A DNA stretch of 64,000 nucleotides from Oscarella lobularis (Eukaryota > Porifera > Homoscleromorpha > Homosclerophorida > Oscarellidae), in contig NC_089181.1 in NCBI RefSeq assembly GCF_947507565.1, positions 2,427,614-2,491,613 on the forward strand. Direction: 5' to 3'. The position numbers and the translations under genes are program-made. Positions 12,001 through 21,922 of this stretch are shown here, piece after piece (positions within the stretch are counted from its first letter, which is position 1; every line of letters starts with the position of its first letter). The notes beneath the pieces were generated by a model. The model made no database searches, was not told the origin of the DNA, and saw nothing but the letters and a program-made list of their open reading frames with translations.

Positions 12001-15000
12001 ATGCAGAGCTGAATTGTTCCCGCTAGGACGCCGCGGAGAACTTTTTCGTGAAGGCCGGCCTGTTCGTCGAGACCTTTCAAGCGGGACAACAGCTGCTGGC
12101 AATTTTCACGAATCTAGAAGCGAAGCGAGATGAAATTCTCTACGTAACGAGAAAGAGGATAACGAACTTTCGAATTCGACGACGAGTGTTTGTCGGATGC
12201 GGTTGTGAGAATCGGTTTGCCGGAGGCAGCCAAGAGGATCGCCGCGTCCTGATCCGACGTCATCATGAGAAGCAGCTGGCATCCCGTTTCGGCAATCTGA
12301 AAAAAATAGGGACGCGATGTAGAGCAAAATAGCATTATAGCAATACAACAAACCGATGCGTCATTAGGATTCGCTTTCATGGCCGACAACACCATGGCAA
12401 CGCCGCCGTTGAAAGCAATCGAGGACCTCTTGTCCTTGCCAGCACTCAAAGAGAGAACCTCTTCCAGAACTCTGAAAATAAATGAATAAATAGTCTTTTT
12501 CGGTGCTCTTTTTTTTATTACGTTAGGCCTTTCTGAATCGTCTTCGCGTTCGAACTGTTCTTATCTAAGGTTCGAGTGAGGTCGCCTATCAAATCTTTTT
12601 CGATGAAAGTTTCGGCGAGGAACGATTTCATTCCCTGCTCTTCGCTAACTAGATCGCTTAGAACGCTGCAGGCCAATTCGGCGGCTTCGCTCTTTTCGGC
12701 GTATTTCGTTAGGAGACATTTCACAATGGATACGGTCGAGACGAAGAGATCCTTTCGAAGGGGCGACGGCGACTGCACTTTCACTCTGCCACTTTCAGTG
12801 CACTGGGTCAGACGACAGAGCACCTGTTTGACGACGAGAAGACGGACTATTAACAGAAAAATAATAATAATAGATATTACTCTATACCTGAGCGGCGGCC
12901 AATTGCACGTTCAGTTCACTTGCAAACGATTTCGTGCATTCGAGGACGACGTCAACGACTCCGGCTGAAATCAGCGGCTGGAAAAACTGCGATTCGCTCT
13001 CCGAAGGCGACAAGAGCATGCACACGGTCAGCAAACCGTTAGCGACAGCACTGGCGAGAAAGAAAAAAAAGAAGTGAGCAGTTTTTCCCCATAATGTGAA
13101 TACCGCCACCTTTTGATTTTCTCGTCCGACTGGTGACTATAGCCGTACTTGCAGATTCGCCTGAGAGCGGCGAGCAGAACGTTCAGCGACTTGGCACCGA
13201 TTGACCAAACGATGTCGCGCAACAGAACGGCACTTTCCGACCCCTTATAATCAAAATCTCGAAAAAGAAGAAGAAAAAAGAGAAAATCCTAAGCGCAAAC
13301 TTTCTCCGCACGCAAATTTCATCTAGGGTACCTGCACGATCTTGAGCTCCAACCAATTCCTTCAGAGCGCCCAATCCGTTCACCTGCACCCCGAGCGATC
13401 CTCCGAACGTCCCCAAGCAATCCAACACCGATTTAATGGCTCCCTTCGTGGCGGCATTGATTCGCAATTCGTCGCCTTTTTTGCCGAACGCCTTCAAGAC
13501 GACGCACGCGTACGAGCAGATGCTGCCGTCCGTCGGCGATCCGCCCAACGACTGCATCAATTCCAAAATGAAATCGAGAACGGCGTCGCCGGGAGCGTTC
13601 GACATCTGCGTCTTGCTTCCGCCTTCTACTGAGACGGACAAGAGTTTCAGCGCCTGATAGACGACGTGCGGCTTTAGCGTGTTCTCGCGAACGAAGCTGT
13701 TGAAATCGTTCACGCTCTCCACCTCCCATTTGATCGGTTTCAGCGACGCGACGATGGTATCGTCTCCGACGGCGGCCGGCGGCTCCGCGTCTTCGGAAAG
13801 AAGGGAAGAATCGGCAACTTTGGAACAGACAGCGACGTCGTCGTTATCGGATGAACCCGTCGTCGTCGTCGTCGCCGCCGTCGCCGCTCCGGTTTCATTC
13901 TGCTTCACTTTGTGGATTTCTTCGAAACACGTTGTAGTTGGTAGTAGATGGTTTGACGACGATTGGCGAGCTATTTTGATTAGGCTGGAAATGACGTGAG
14001 ACTCGAGATTCGATTCGATGATATCGTCCAAATTCGCAATGGTCTAGAAAGAAAGAAAGCCAATTCGTTTTGGCACCAAACGAGTGTGCAATCTCTTACC
14101 GGGGAATCGGTCATTTCTCCTATCTTTTGACAAATCGTCTCCTGTAGATCTTGCGGAAGCAATTTGAGCATTCCAAGTACCTCCCACCAATGATCACGGC
14201 AAACGGAGTTGGCACGCTGCTGCTCCCTGCCAAACAAGCCGTAAGGCAATCTCGCCGCCTTTCCAACAAATCCTAGCAGATTACTATTTATCATAAACAG
14301 ATAAAGACATATCATTATTTGAATACCCATTTCGTTTCCTTCTAAGGGAGATGAAGACGAATCGGTGGCGGTAGCGGCGGTGCTGTCAATCAATTCGACC
14401 ATGTGCCAGAAAACCCAGTACGTGTCCCCGTAGTCGTCCCACAGAAACTGCGCCGGCGGCGTGCCGTCGTTGCTCTTCTTAAATTCGCCCACGTCGCCCG
14501 TCGACACGCTTTCATAGTCTTCGAGCATCGTCGCTCTCATACCGGGTTCAAGAACGCTTTTGACGTATTCCCCGTACGCGTCCTTGTTCGGAAAATCCGA
14601 TTTCCTCTTGTATTTGGACGCCTTGGACGAACTCAAGTCGAAGCTGCGCTGAATTGACGGAACGAAGATCGATCCGCCGATGACGGGATTCTCGTTCGGA
14701 ATGACGGGAGAGCTACTCCAGCCGAGTGCGTGGCAGAGTTCACCGATCAGCTGAGACGTCGCAAAACTCAATTGAAATTGCAAATTCACGAAGGACGACG
14801 ACGAGGGCATCGATTCTCTATTCTGCTCAATGTTGTCTATAAGAGACATGACGCGCAGATACTTTTTCATGAGGGCAAACAGAGTGCTACCAGACGCCTA
14901 AAGAGGAGAAAAAAAAGGAAACGTATACATTCAAAGACACGCCGGTGTACTGGTTTTTACCTGAGGAAGACATACACTGTCAAAGGACACTCCGTGCTCC

Positions 15001-15579
15001 TCTTTCGACGCCGTCTCAGCAAACAGCTCCATGAGCATGGTCCGACTCGTCGGATCGGCCAACGATTCGTCATTCCCGACGTTCGCCAACGAGAGTAGCA
15101 CGTAGGCGCGACTGCCGGCATCGTGCGTGGCGAGCGCTTTGAGCATGAATCCGGCGCTCTGACGAACGCTCGCCACCTTCGACCAGAGCAACTCCATGAT
15201 GAGATTGAGCGCTCCCGATTCGCGAAAAATTCCGGCGAGCGCGCCGATGCGCGCGTAAGCGCTGAGAACGTTGAGCGTGTGCGACACGTTCACCGATTGG
15301 GCGCCTTTGTCGATTTGACGACGCGCTCTCTTCACCAGCGAATGCACGTCGCCTTCCATTTCATTCATCTCCTCCGAATCGAGAATCTCCGACGACGACG
15401 ACGACGACGAAGCCGACCCGTTGTCGCTTTTTTCCTTCTCTTCTGTACTCGTCATCAAGTGAGGACAACAGGCCGAGACTTCGTCGCGAGTCATCCACAT
15501 AAGGTAATGGGTCGCGCCTCCTGTCGTCGTCGTCGACGACGACGTCGACGTTTCCGTTTGTGCGCCGTTTCCGCTCCCA

Positions 15580-15613
<34 letters not shown>

Positions 15614-15908
15614 CTTCTGACGAGGCGGGGCCTCCCGTGCCGCTACTCACCTGTTTCCATCGAACGAGGACTTGCTGCGTTCCGCGAAAGGTGCGCTGCC
15701 TGAGCAGTTCGTCCGGAATGAGATAGACGTCGCGCTTTACGGCGACGACTAGCGTTCCTTCGGGAACGAGTGTGCCTTCTGGGCTGCATGGACAGTTTTA
15801 GGGGGACCCTCTGTTTCCTCGAATTCCAGCTCACTTAAATTTGTCTTCTTTAGACGTTTTTGGAAGTGATTCCAGTGCTTCTTTGAGCTTCTGCTTTAGA
15901 CGCGGCAT
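6004..15908 (-). CDS. CUL9: CUL9/PARC-type cullin-RBR E3 ubiquitin ligase
   Basis: A giant E3 ligase combining cullin and RING-between-RING modules, cytoplasmic in vertebrates. Start chosen at 15908 (MPRLKQKLKEAL). Domains in order: N-terminal helical-repeat region (THYLMWMTRDE, LATHDAGSRAYVLLSL), CPH domain (about 14610-14390, GEYVKSVLEPGMRA, TYWVFWHMVELI), armadillo-like repeats (about 14050-12000), a DOC/APC10 domain (about 11870-11690, YWESSGSTGSHWIRLH), cullin repeats and homology region (about 11400-9100), and the WHB segment (8878-9069) with a neddylation-site lysine in AAVVRLLK (8959-8961). Then RING1 (about 7960-7740), IBR, and RING2 with the expected catalytic Cys in IEKNDGCLQ and CWRCLKPW. 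An Asp/Glu-rich tail ends at 6004. More than 25 exons. Domain order equals vertebrate CUL9, and RBR presence separates it from CUL7. Confidence 0.93.
6008..6165 (-). repeat. Acidic low-complexity repeat coding the CUL9 tail
   Basis: GAC/GAT and GAA/GAG codon runs on the minus strand encode a near-pure Asp/Glu stretch ending MYSDEDYDDDDY. Vertebrate CUL9 also ends in an acidic region, so the low complexity is probably functional, although trinucleotide expansion may have lengthened it. Confidence 0.85.
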
Positions 15909-16162
15909 TTTGGACGAGCAAAGTGAACGCCTTTAGCATACGGGAACCTCCAGGGAACGCTGCCGCGAAAGCAGAGAGGAAGGAGCGTGGGTTTCAACGT
16001 AAAATCCTGCCGGAATACAATGCAATACGATAAGTGCGATCGAGCGCGCGAGGCGACGCCATTCTTTTCTAGCGCCAACAGCCTGACACGGAAGTGTTTT
16101 TATGGACGAGCAATGCACACAATAAAATGTAAGCTAATAAAGATGGAGTCCCCCCCTTCCTC

Positions 16163-18241
16163 TTAAAACAATTGAATAATAGAATCTCGTCCAGGACCAA
16201 CTCCAATCCATTGAACTAAAATGAACAAAATAATTATTCTCCTAAATAATGGCTCGTCATAGGCACCTTTGACTCCAACAATTTCCTCAATCTTCTTCAC
16301 ATAGGCCTGAGCGTTTGAAGGCAACTCTTCAAACGTCTTGCAATCCTTTGTGCTTGTCTTCCATCCTGGAATTGTGACGTACTCCACCTCCACATTTTTC
16401 AAAAGCCGCTGGTCAGCTAAAACAACCATAATGCCACTTCAATAGCAAACACGTTCCTTTTACCGGGAAACAAGGGCAATTTTTTTCCGTCCACTTTGTA
16501 CCCAATGCCAATTTTCAATTCTTCAAACGTATCGAGTATATCAATCTTCGTCACAGCAAGACTACACAAAAACATGCATACGGTAGTACCCGCGCACACA
16601 TCAATCGCTTTACCTGGTGTATCCATTGATTACAGCTGTGTATTTGACAACAACCAAATCGAGCCAACCACATCGCCTTCGTCTGCCCGTTGTCACGCCC
16701 CACTCATGCCCTATTTCCTGCATCTTAGTCCCAATATCCTAAAAAAGTTCTCTCGCTCACTTAATCGTCATATTTATAACAAGCAATTGGTACATCTGTC
16801 AATTCCGTTGGAAAGTATCCGACTCCAACTCGCGTTGTATAGGCCTTGACCACACCGCACACGTGATTAACGGACTGAAGTGGAATGCCAAGACCAGCAC
16901 ACACACCGCCAATACTGCAAAGACACGATGTCACATATGGATACGTTCCTGGAAGAAAAGACACCATCCCAAATCTTCCAAATTTAGACGCAAAAACCAA
17001 CCAAAGTCAATGTCCAACATGGTTGCATTGGCACCTTCGACTAAAATTTTCTTTTCCCCGGCTAGTGCTGTGTTCATGTAGTGAACTGTATCAGAAACCA
17101 TAGGACGAACTTCATCCGCTAAAACCTAAGAAAAAAGTCTACACGAGATAATTCAGTAGAAAGATTTACTTACCTTGTACTTCTGCAATTCCTCTTGTAT
17201 GTCAACGTTGAGACTCGGGAATCTAAATTCATGATCAAGAGACGTTTTCTAAAAGAGTACGCGAATATTTACCGTGTTTGATATCCTTTGGCTAGCATTT
17301 CAAATCTAAGAAAGCCTGTCATTTGCTGCTGTACAACGTCACGTAACACCTTGCAGCAAAGTCTTCAAAATCGCCAAGCAAATCACACAATCTCAATCCG
17401 CTTCTCGAAGCCTAAAACAAATGCTTGTATTGTCCAATAAAAGTTCGTTATTGCTAGCAACTTTGGCAGCGTATGTAGGTCCAATTCCTTTCTTAGTCGT
17501 CCCGAGACTGACAAAAAATAGAATTAGAATTAAATTCTTAAGTGAGAGCGTGTGCTTCTGTACCTGCTCTTTCCCTTTTCTTGCTCAAGAAGGGCGTCGA
17601 CTTCCTGAAGCATTCCAAAGACTAGATTGTAAGAGTATTTTCATACGTCACCCAAATTGTACAACCCACCCAAGTGAGCCCTGTCTGAAATCAATAGTCG
17701 ATCTCTCCATGATCCTTTCACGCCTGCGTGTAGATATGACGTCAAATGAACAACTCGCACGCAGTTTGCGCACACCTTTGGCTTCCATTTTAGCTGCCTC
17801 TTCAAACAGCTGAGGCAAATTCACGACAACTCCATTGCCTTGTCATAATTGAATTCAAATGCGTGTAATTAACGCGGAATCGAATTACCGATAACCGCCG
17901 TGCACGATTCGTGTATAATCCCACTAGCAAAGGTAACGTTCGTAGCGCAAGTAGACTAGAGACACTGACGAGATCGCACCTCGGAAGAAGATGAAAGTCG
18001 TACATCGTTTCGCCCACGACGACCGTATGACCGGCGTTATTTCCTCCCTACGCGAATCGATAGGAAGGAGGAGATCCTTTTCGAGGAACATTCGCACTTG
18101 AGCTCTGCATACGACGTCCGCCTGCGAAGCGAGTTGATCGACGAGCTTTCCTTTGCCTTCGTCGCCCCATTGGGACCCGAGTACGACAAAGACGCCGCTC
18201 TCGAGATCGTCTTTCGATTTCTTCGCCTGGGGTTCCGCCAT
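16163..18241 (-). CDS. ADSS2: Adenylosuccinate synthetase
   Basis: Catalyses the GTP-dependent joining of IMP and aspartate to adenylosuccinate, the committed step of AMP synthesis in the cytosol. The first exon from 18241 ([12 protein letters not shown]) carries the GTP/IMP-site motif [14 protein letters not shown]. The next coding piece has [18 protein letters not shown], another hallmark. Further exons include [11 protein letters not shown]-type sequence in other frames, [17 protein letters not shown] and the C-terminal guanine-binding end VGPGRDSII, with the stop at 16163-16165. About eleven short exons are needed. The short lysine-rich N-terminal extension before the first strand resembles the animal non-muscle isozyme. 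It lies 254 bp upstream (on the minus strand) of the CUL9 start, a same-strand tandem arrangement. I assign the family firmly; the isozyme name is by analogy. Confidence 0.93.
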
Positions 18242-19498
18242 GACGGTTGCTTATGTACACACAAGTGACGATGCGTCCGGGACGGTACGGGATGTGGTTT
18301 TATTTTTGAGCATGACCCGCGCGTTCAAAAAGATCGACCGATACAGAGAAAATCGTGCATATACGCAAACAAACGTTCAATCATGCAAAAAATGTACATA
18401 TCTAATTCCTCTTGAGTCTTCTTCACGCGCTTCAATCAAGAAAAGAGTACTGTACCTAAAAAAAGAAGGGATAAAATCTGTTCAATCTGTCCGTGTACGT
18501 ACCTTTTTGCGATGCGTTCGCATCGGCATTAACCAGGCCACACCACGTGGAGGTTCGAACGCAGTCAGTGGCCCAAAAATTTTGGAAGCGAGACCTTGCT
18601 TCAACAGCCCGAACACGACCGGTACGGCCTGGATCGAGAACGGCTCTCCCACACCGTCCCCCCGACCGCGTCGTACCGGGGCCCCAGAGAGGCCGTAGAC
18701 TTTCGCTTAGATAGGAAGCGAGCCTACCGTGTCAGGAGAGGACTTACGAAACGATTGCCGAGTCCACCGATTGAGGGTCAGCGTTTATTGTCCTGGGGGT
18801 CGGGTCATCTTTCGGGTATAAGTTACTAATCCGAGTGAGGAAATACCACGAGACACTGGGCCCCCACACGTTTCTTTGGCAGTAAGTGGCAAACCTTAGC
18901 CAGACGCCCACTCGGCTTTAACGCGGAACGCCTGACTTCGCAACTAAAGCCGTCCACGACCCTTTTGACCCCCAGTGCCGATCTTAGCGCCGCAAAGCGA
19001 CGCCCATCCACTGTGCCTAGCAGTTTCAGTGAGGATCGACAAGAAGACGTTAAACGCTTTGATGACCAACAACCAGCTTTCCCAGCTCACGATCAGCCTC
19101 AAGGGTTCAGCCCGTTGGCATCCCCCACCCTTTAGCAAGACTGAAGATTGGGCGTGCTCCAGTCGCTTTTATATGGAAGATGGTGCAACATCCGCTGGTG
19201 ACCTCACTGTGATCAATTCACCAAGGCAACGAGTCGCTGGTTGGCAGACAAATTCGCGCGAATTTTACACGTGATCTGCACGTTCTCTCCACGAGGCAGG
19301 TTTTGGCACCTCAAGGAACAATGGCGGATCTTCGACTACTGTACACGTGTATGCGAACTACAATTAACGTTTACATTTCACTCTCTAAGGGTTTCCTCGT
19401 GCAGAAGTTGTAAGTGGCAGTGAAAACGAGACAAATGAAGACTTCCCGCCGAAACGCGTGAGCGCGGATAACGATAGACTACTACAGCGGCGAAGGCC
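18242..19498. other. Long divergent intergenic region with GC-rich orphan block
   Basis: This gap separates the minus-strand ADSS start from the plus-strand alcohol dehydrogenase start, so both promoters should be here. At about 1.26 kb it is long for this window. From roughly 18490 to 19430 it is GC-rich and open in several frames on both strands, but no frame shows a domain or a consistent exon pattern. An 8-base inverted pair CCGGTACG/CGTACCGG lies at 18619-18626 and 18672-18679, and the direct repeat GGAAGCGAG occurs near 18587 and 18712. A TATAAAAG element on the minus strand sits at 19166-19173. It could be a structured RNA gene or a decayed element; I see no match to rRNA or other RNA families I can recall. 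Confidence 0.4.
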
Positions 19499-20897
19499 AT
19501 GCGAACGACGCTTTCGAGAGCAATCGCAAAGCGGAACGGCTTCGTGTTCGTCGACTGGGTAGCGTACGCTCGTTTCCTCCCAAATATGGCTCAGTTCGAG
19601 TTCGCTACCGCTACGAGGATAATTTTCGGTTCCAATACGGCTACGGAGCTCCCAAAGCTGATCGATTCTTTACAATCGAAGCGGCCGCTCGTCGTAACAG
19701 GCAAAGCGGCCCGCTACGCGACCGTCCTGCAACATCTCCAAGGTAATCCGAAGCCCGGTCATTTTGCCGGCAGTAGCCTATGTAATTCCTCCCCAAGGTC
19801 CGATCATATTCGAAGTGCACGGCGAGCCGAGCGTCGAGACGGCGACGCGCGGTCTCGATCGCGCCAAATCGAACGCATGCGACTCAGTAATCGCAATCGG
19901 CGGCGGTTCGGCGATCGACGTCGGCAAACTAATCGCCGTTCTCGTCACAAACGGCGGCGAACCGCTCGACTACATGGAAGTCGTCGGTCGCGGTCAAAAG
20001 ATCACCAAACCCGGCCTCCCGTTCGTTGCCATACCAACGACGGCCGGCACGGGCGCCGAAGTGACGAAGAACTCCGTTCTGTCGTCGCCTGAGCATCGCG
20101 TCAAGGCGAGCGTTCGCAGTCCGTACATGTTGCCGACTGCCGCTATTATCGATCCTTTGCTCACAGTCAGCGTGCCGCCCAACGTGACGGCTAGCACGGG
20201 ATTAGACGCATTTACTCAGGTGAATTATATATGAGGGAAATCAGATTTTTGTAGCAATTGTTTCTTTCCCCCCAGTGCTTGGAACCCTTTGTATCTAAAC
20301 TCGCGAATCCGTTGACGGATGCCATTGCTCGCGAGGGCATCCGTCACGGTGCTCAGTCACTGAGACGAGCGTTCGAAAACGGGCAGGACGTTGATGCGCG
20401 ACAGGGCATGTGCCTCTGCAGTCTAATGGGAGGACTTGCACTAGCCAATTCCAAACTAGGCGCAGTCCATGGATTTGCAGGTAATTGTTATGAGGTTCTA
20501 GGAGAATTGCTCACCTTTTAATCCGTTCCCAGGGGTTTTGGGTGGATACTGTGCCGATGCTCCTCACGGTGCCGTCTGTGCTCGTCTTCTTCCCTTTGTC
20601 ATCACTTCCAATGTGAAGGCGCTGTCGGCGAGGGATCCTGATAGTCCTCTGTTGGCGAAATACGACGAAGCGGCGAGAATCATTACCGGGGATCCGTTTG
20701 CCAAGAGTCACAACGCCGTGACGTGGATTCAGCAGCTGTGCGACGTCTTGAATGTTCCGCCGCTATCGACGTACGGACTAAAGAAAGAAGACGTCCCTAT
20801 TGTTGTGGAGAAAGCGAGCAAAAGTTCTAGTATGAAAGGCAACAGCATTGTTTTGACTGATGATGAGCTCACCTCCATTCTCATGCAAGCTCTCTAA
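19499..20897 (+). CDS. Iron-containing (group III) alcohol dehydrogenase family
   Basis: An NAD(P)-dependent dehydrogenase with a single active-site metal. The first exon may encode a mitochondrial presequence (MRTTLSRAIAKRNG) before MAQFEFATATRIIFGSNTA, the usual family N-terminus; an internal start at MAQFEF is possible. Later exons carry the cofactor loop IGGGSAIDVGK, the hallmark PTTAGTGAEVTK and metal-ligand regions STGLDAFTQ, GAVHGFAG and DAPHGAVCA. The C-terminus ends SILMQAL, stop at 20895-20897. Four exons with introns at about 19741-19797, 20220-20275 and 20480-20532. Sequence in the core reads closer to bacterial iron-dependent dehydrogenases than to my recollection of animal ADHFE1, so the substrate is unknown. 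All expected metal ligands appear present. Confidence 0.88.
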
Positions 20898-20957
20898 CGA
20901 AAACTTTTTACTTACTTCTGTTTTGGTCAATGTCACTTAGAAGGGCGAGTCTCTTCT

Positions 20958-21820
20958 TTAAAATAAAACACTTTCGTCTTCTAGACCTGAGTTTTTGGCC
21001 AGCCATTTATGGTAGTCATTCAGCTTGTGATCTGAAGGGCTAACCTGCTCAAAATCATAGATCCTCTCGCACACGCATACGTTCCATAAAATACCTCTTT
21101 CCATTCACCACAACAGAAAATCCTGTACGAGTCGTTTCCATACTTTCCAATGCCATACAACTCAATTGGATACTCCCACATCTTGGTCACGTACTCTTCT
21201 AAACATTTACAGAGTAAAATTGACTATCCAATGCAGCGCTCGTCAGACCTGAAAATCTCTTTATTATCTCCGCTCTCTTGTGATGGAGCCCAAGCGAGTG
21301 CAGAATTTCCGCCATTTTATGCAGGCTTCCTTCCCGAACGCACTCCGGCGATGGATACTCCTTGAGAAATTGCCACAGCACAGGTATCGCCTTGCTGCCG
21401 GCCGTCTTATTGAGAAATACGGTCGCAATCAGAAGCTTCCACGGATCGTGAAAAAGCTGCTCTTGGATAAGACTAAAAGGTGACTTAGGTGGAACATAGT
21501 TCAGTGTCAAGTGACGAGGCACTCGTTCTCCTCTCTCTTCGACGCCAGAAGAACTGAAATATGGACTTGTGCACTGGCGAGCTGCCTTCGAATGTCCTCT
21601 ATCGACTTGTTCATTCGAATCAGCTTGGCTTGATCGTGCAGAAGGCAACTGTCGTTGGGAGGACTTTGCTGGTTCGGCTGCTCGCCGCCGCTGAACTTTT
21701 CTGGCCCTGTTATGAACGCCGTGAGCTGTAGGCCGCCTTTTCCAATCTCAGTATTTACCTAGCGACGTCAAGTCTACTTTTCTTCCGCCTTTTTCGCTTA
21801 GGATGCTGGAGAACCTTCAT
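20958..21820 (-). CDS. MBD4: MBD4-type mismatch-specific DNA glycosylase
   Basis: A HhH-family glycosylase removing T or U opposite G, a nuclear base-excision-repair enzyme for deaminated CpG. The core exon has [20 protein letters not shown] and [20 protein letters not shown], close to vertebrate MBD4. Following exons give [29 protein letters not shown] and [14 protein letters not shown], where the aspartate at 21030-21032 aligns to the catalytic Asp. Stop at 20958-20960. The start is taken at 21820 ([18 protein letters not shown]), a basic leader spliced at a GTAAAT donor to an arginine-rich second exon. No methyl-CpG-binding domain fits in this 5' part, so the protein is glycosylase-only unless an exon was missed. 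It converges with the alcohol dehydrogenase gene, stops 60 bp apart. Confidence 0.92.
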
Positions 21821-21922
21821 TTCCAAGCGCGAAGTCCCGTAGCGACGTCACCCTGTTTACATACCGAAAACCTACTCTGCAAAGGTGTGTGTTTCCTAAA
21901 TTCTATCAATAGCCCCGTGTTT

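Noticed and set aside
18550-18565. tRNA B-box-like GGTTCGAAC
   Set aside because: No matching A box, acceptor stem or cloverleaf could be built around it.
18490-19430. Ribosomal RNA fragment
   Set aside because: GC content and multiple open frames suggested rDNA, but I could not align it to remembered conserved SSU or LSU segments on either strand beyond short chance matches such as CCCGAAAGATG.
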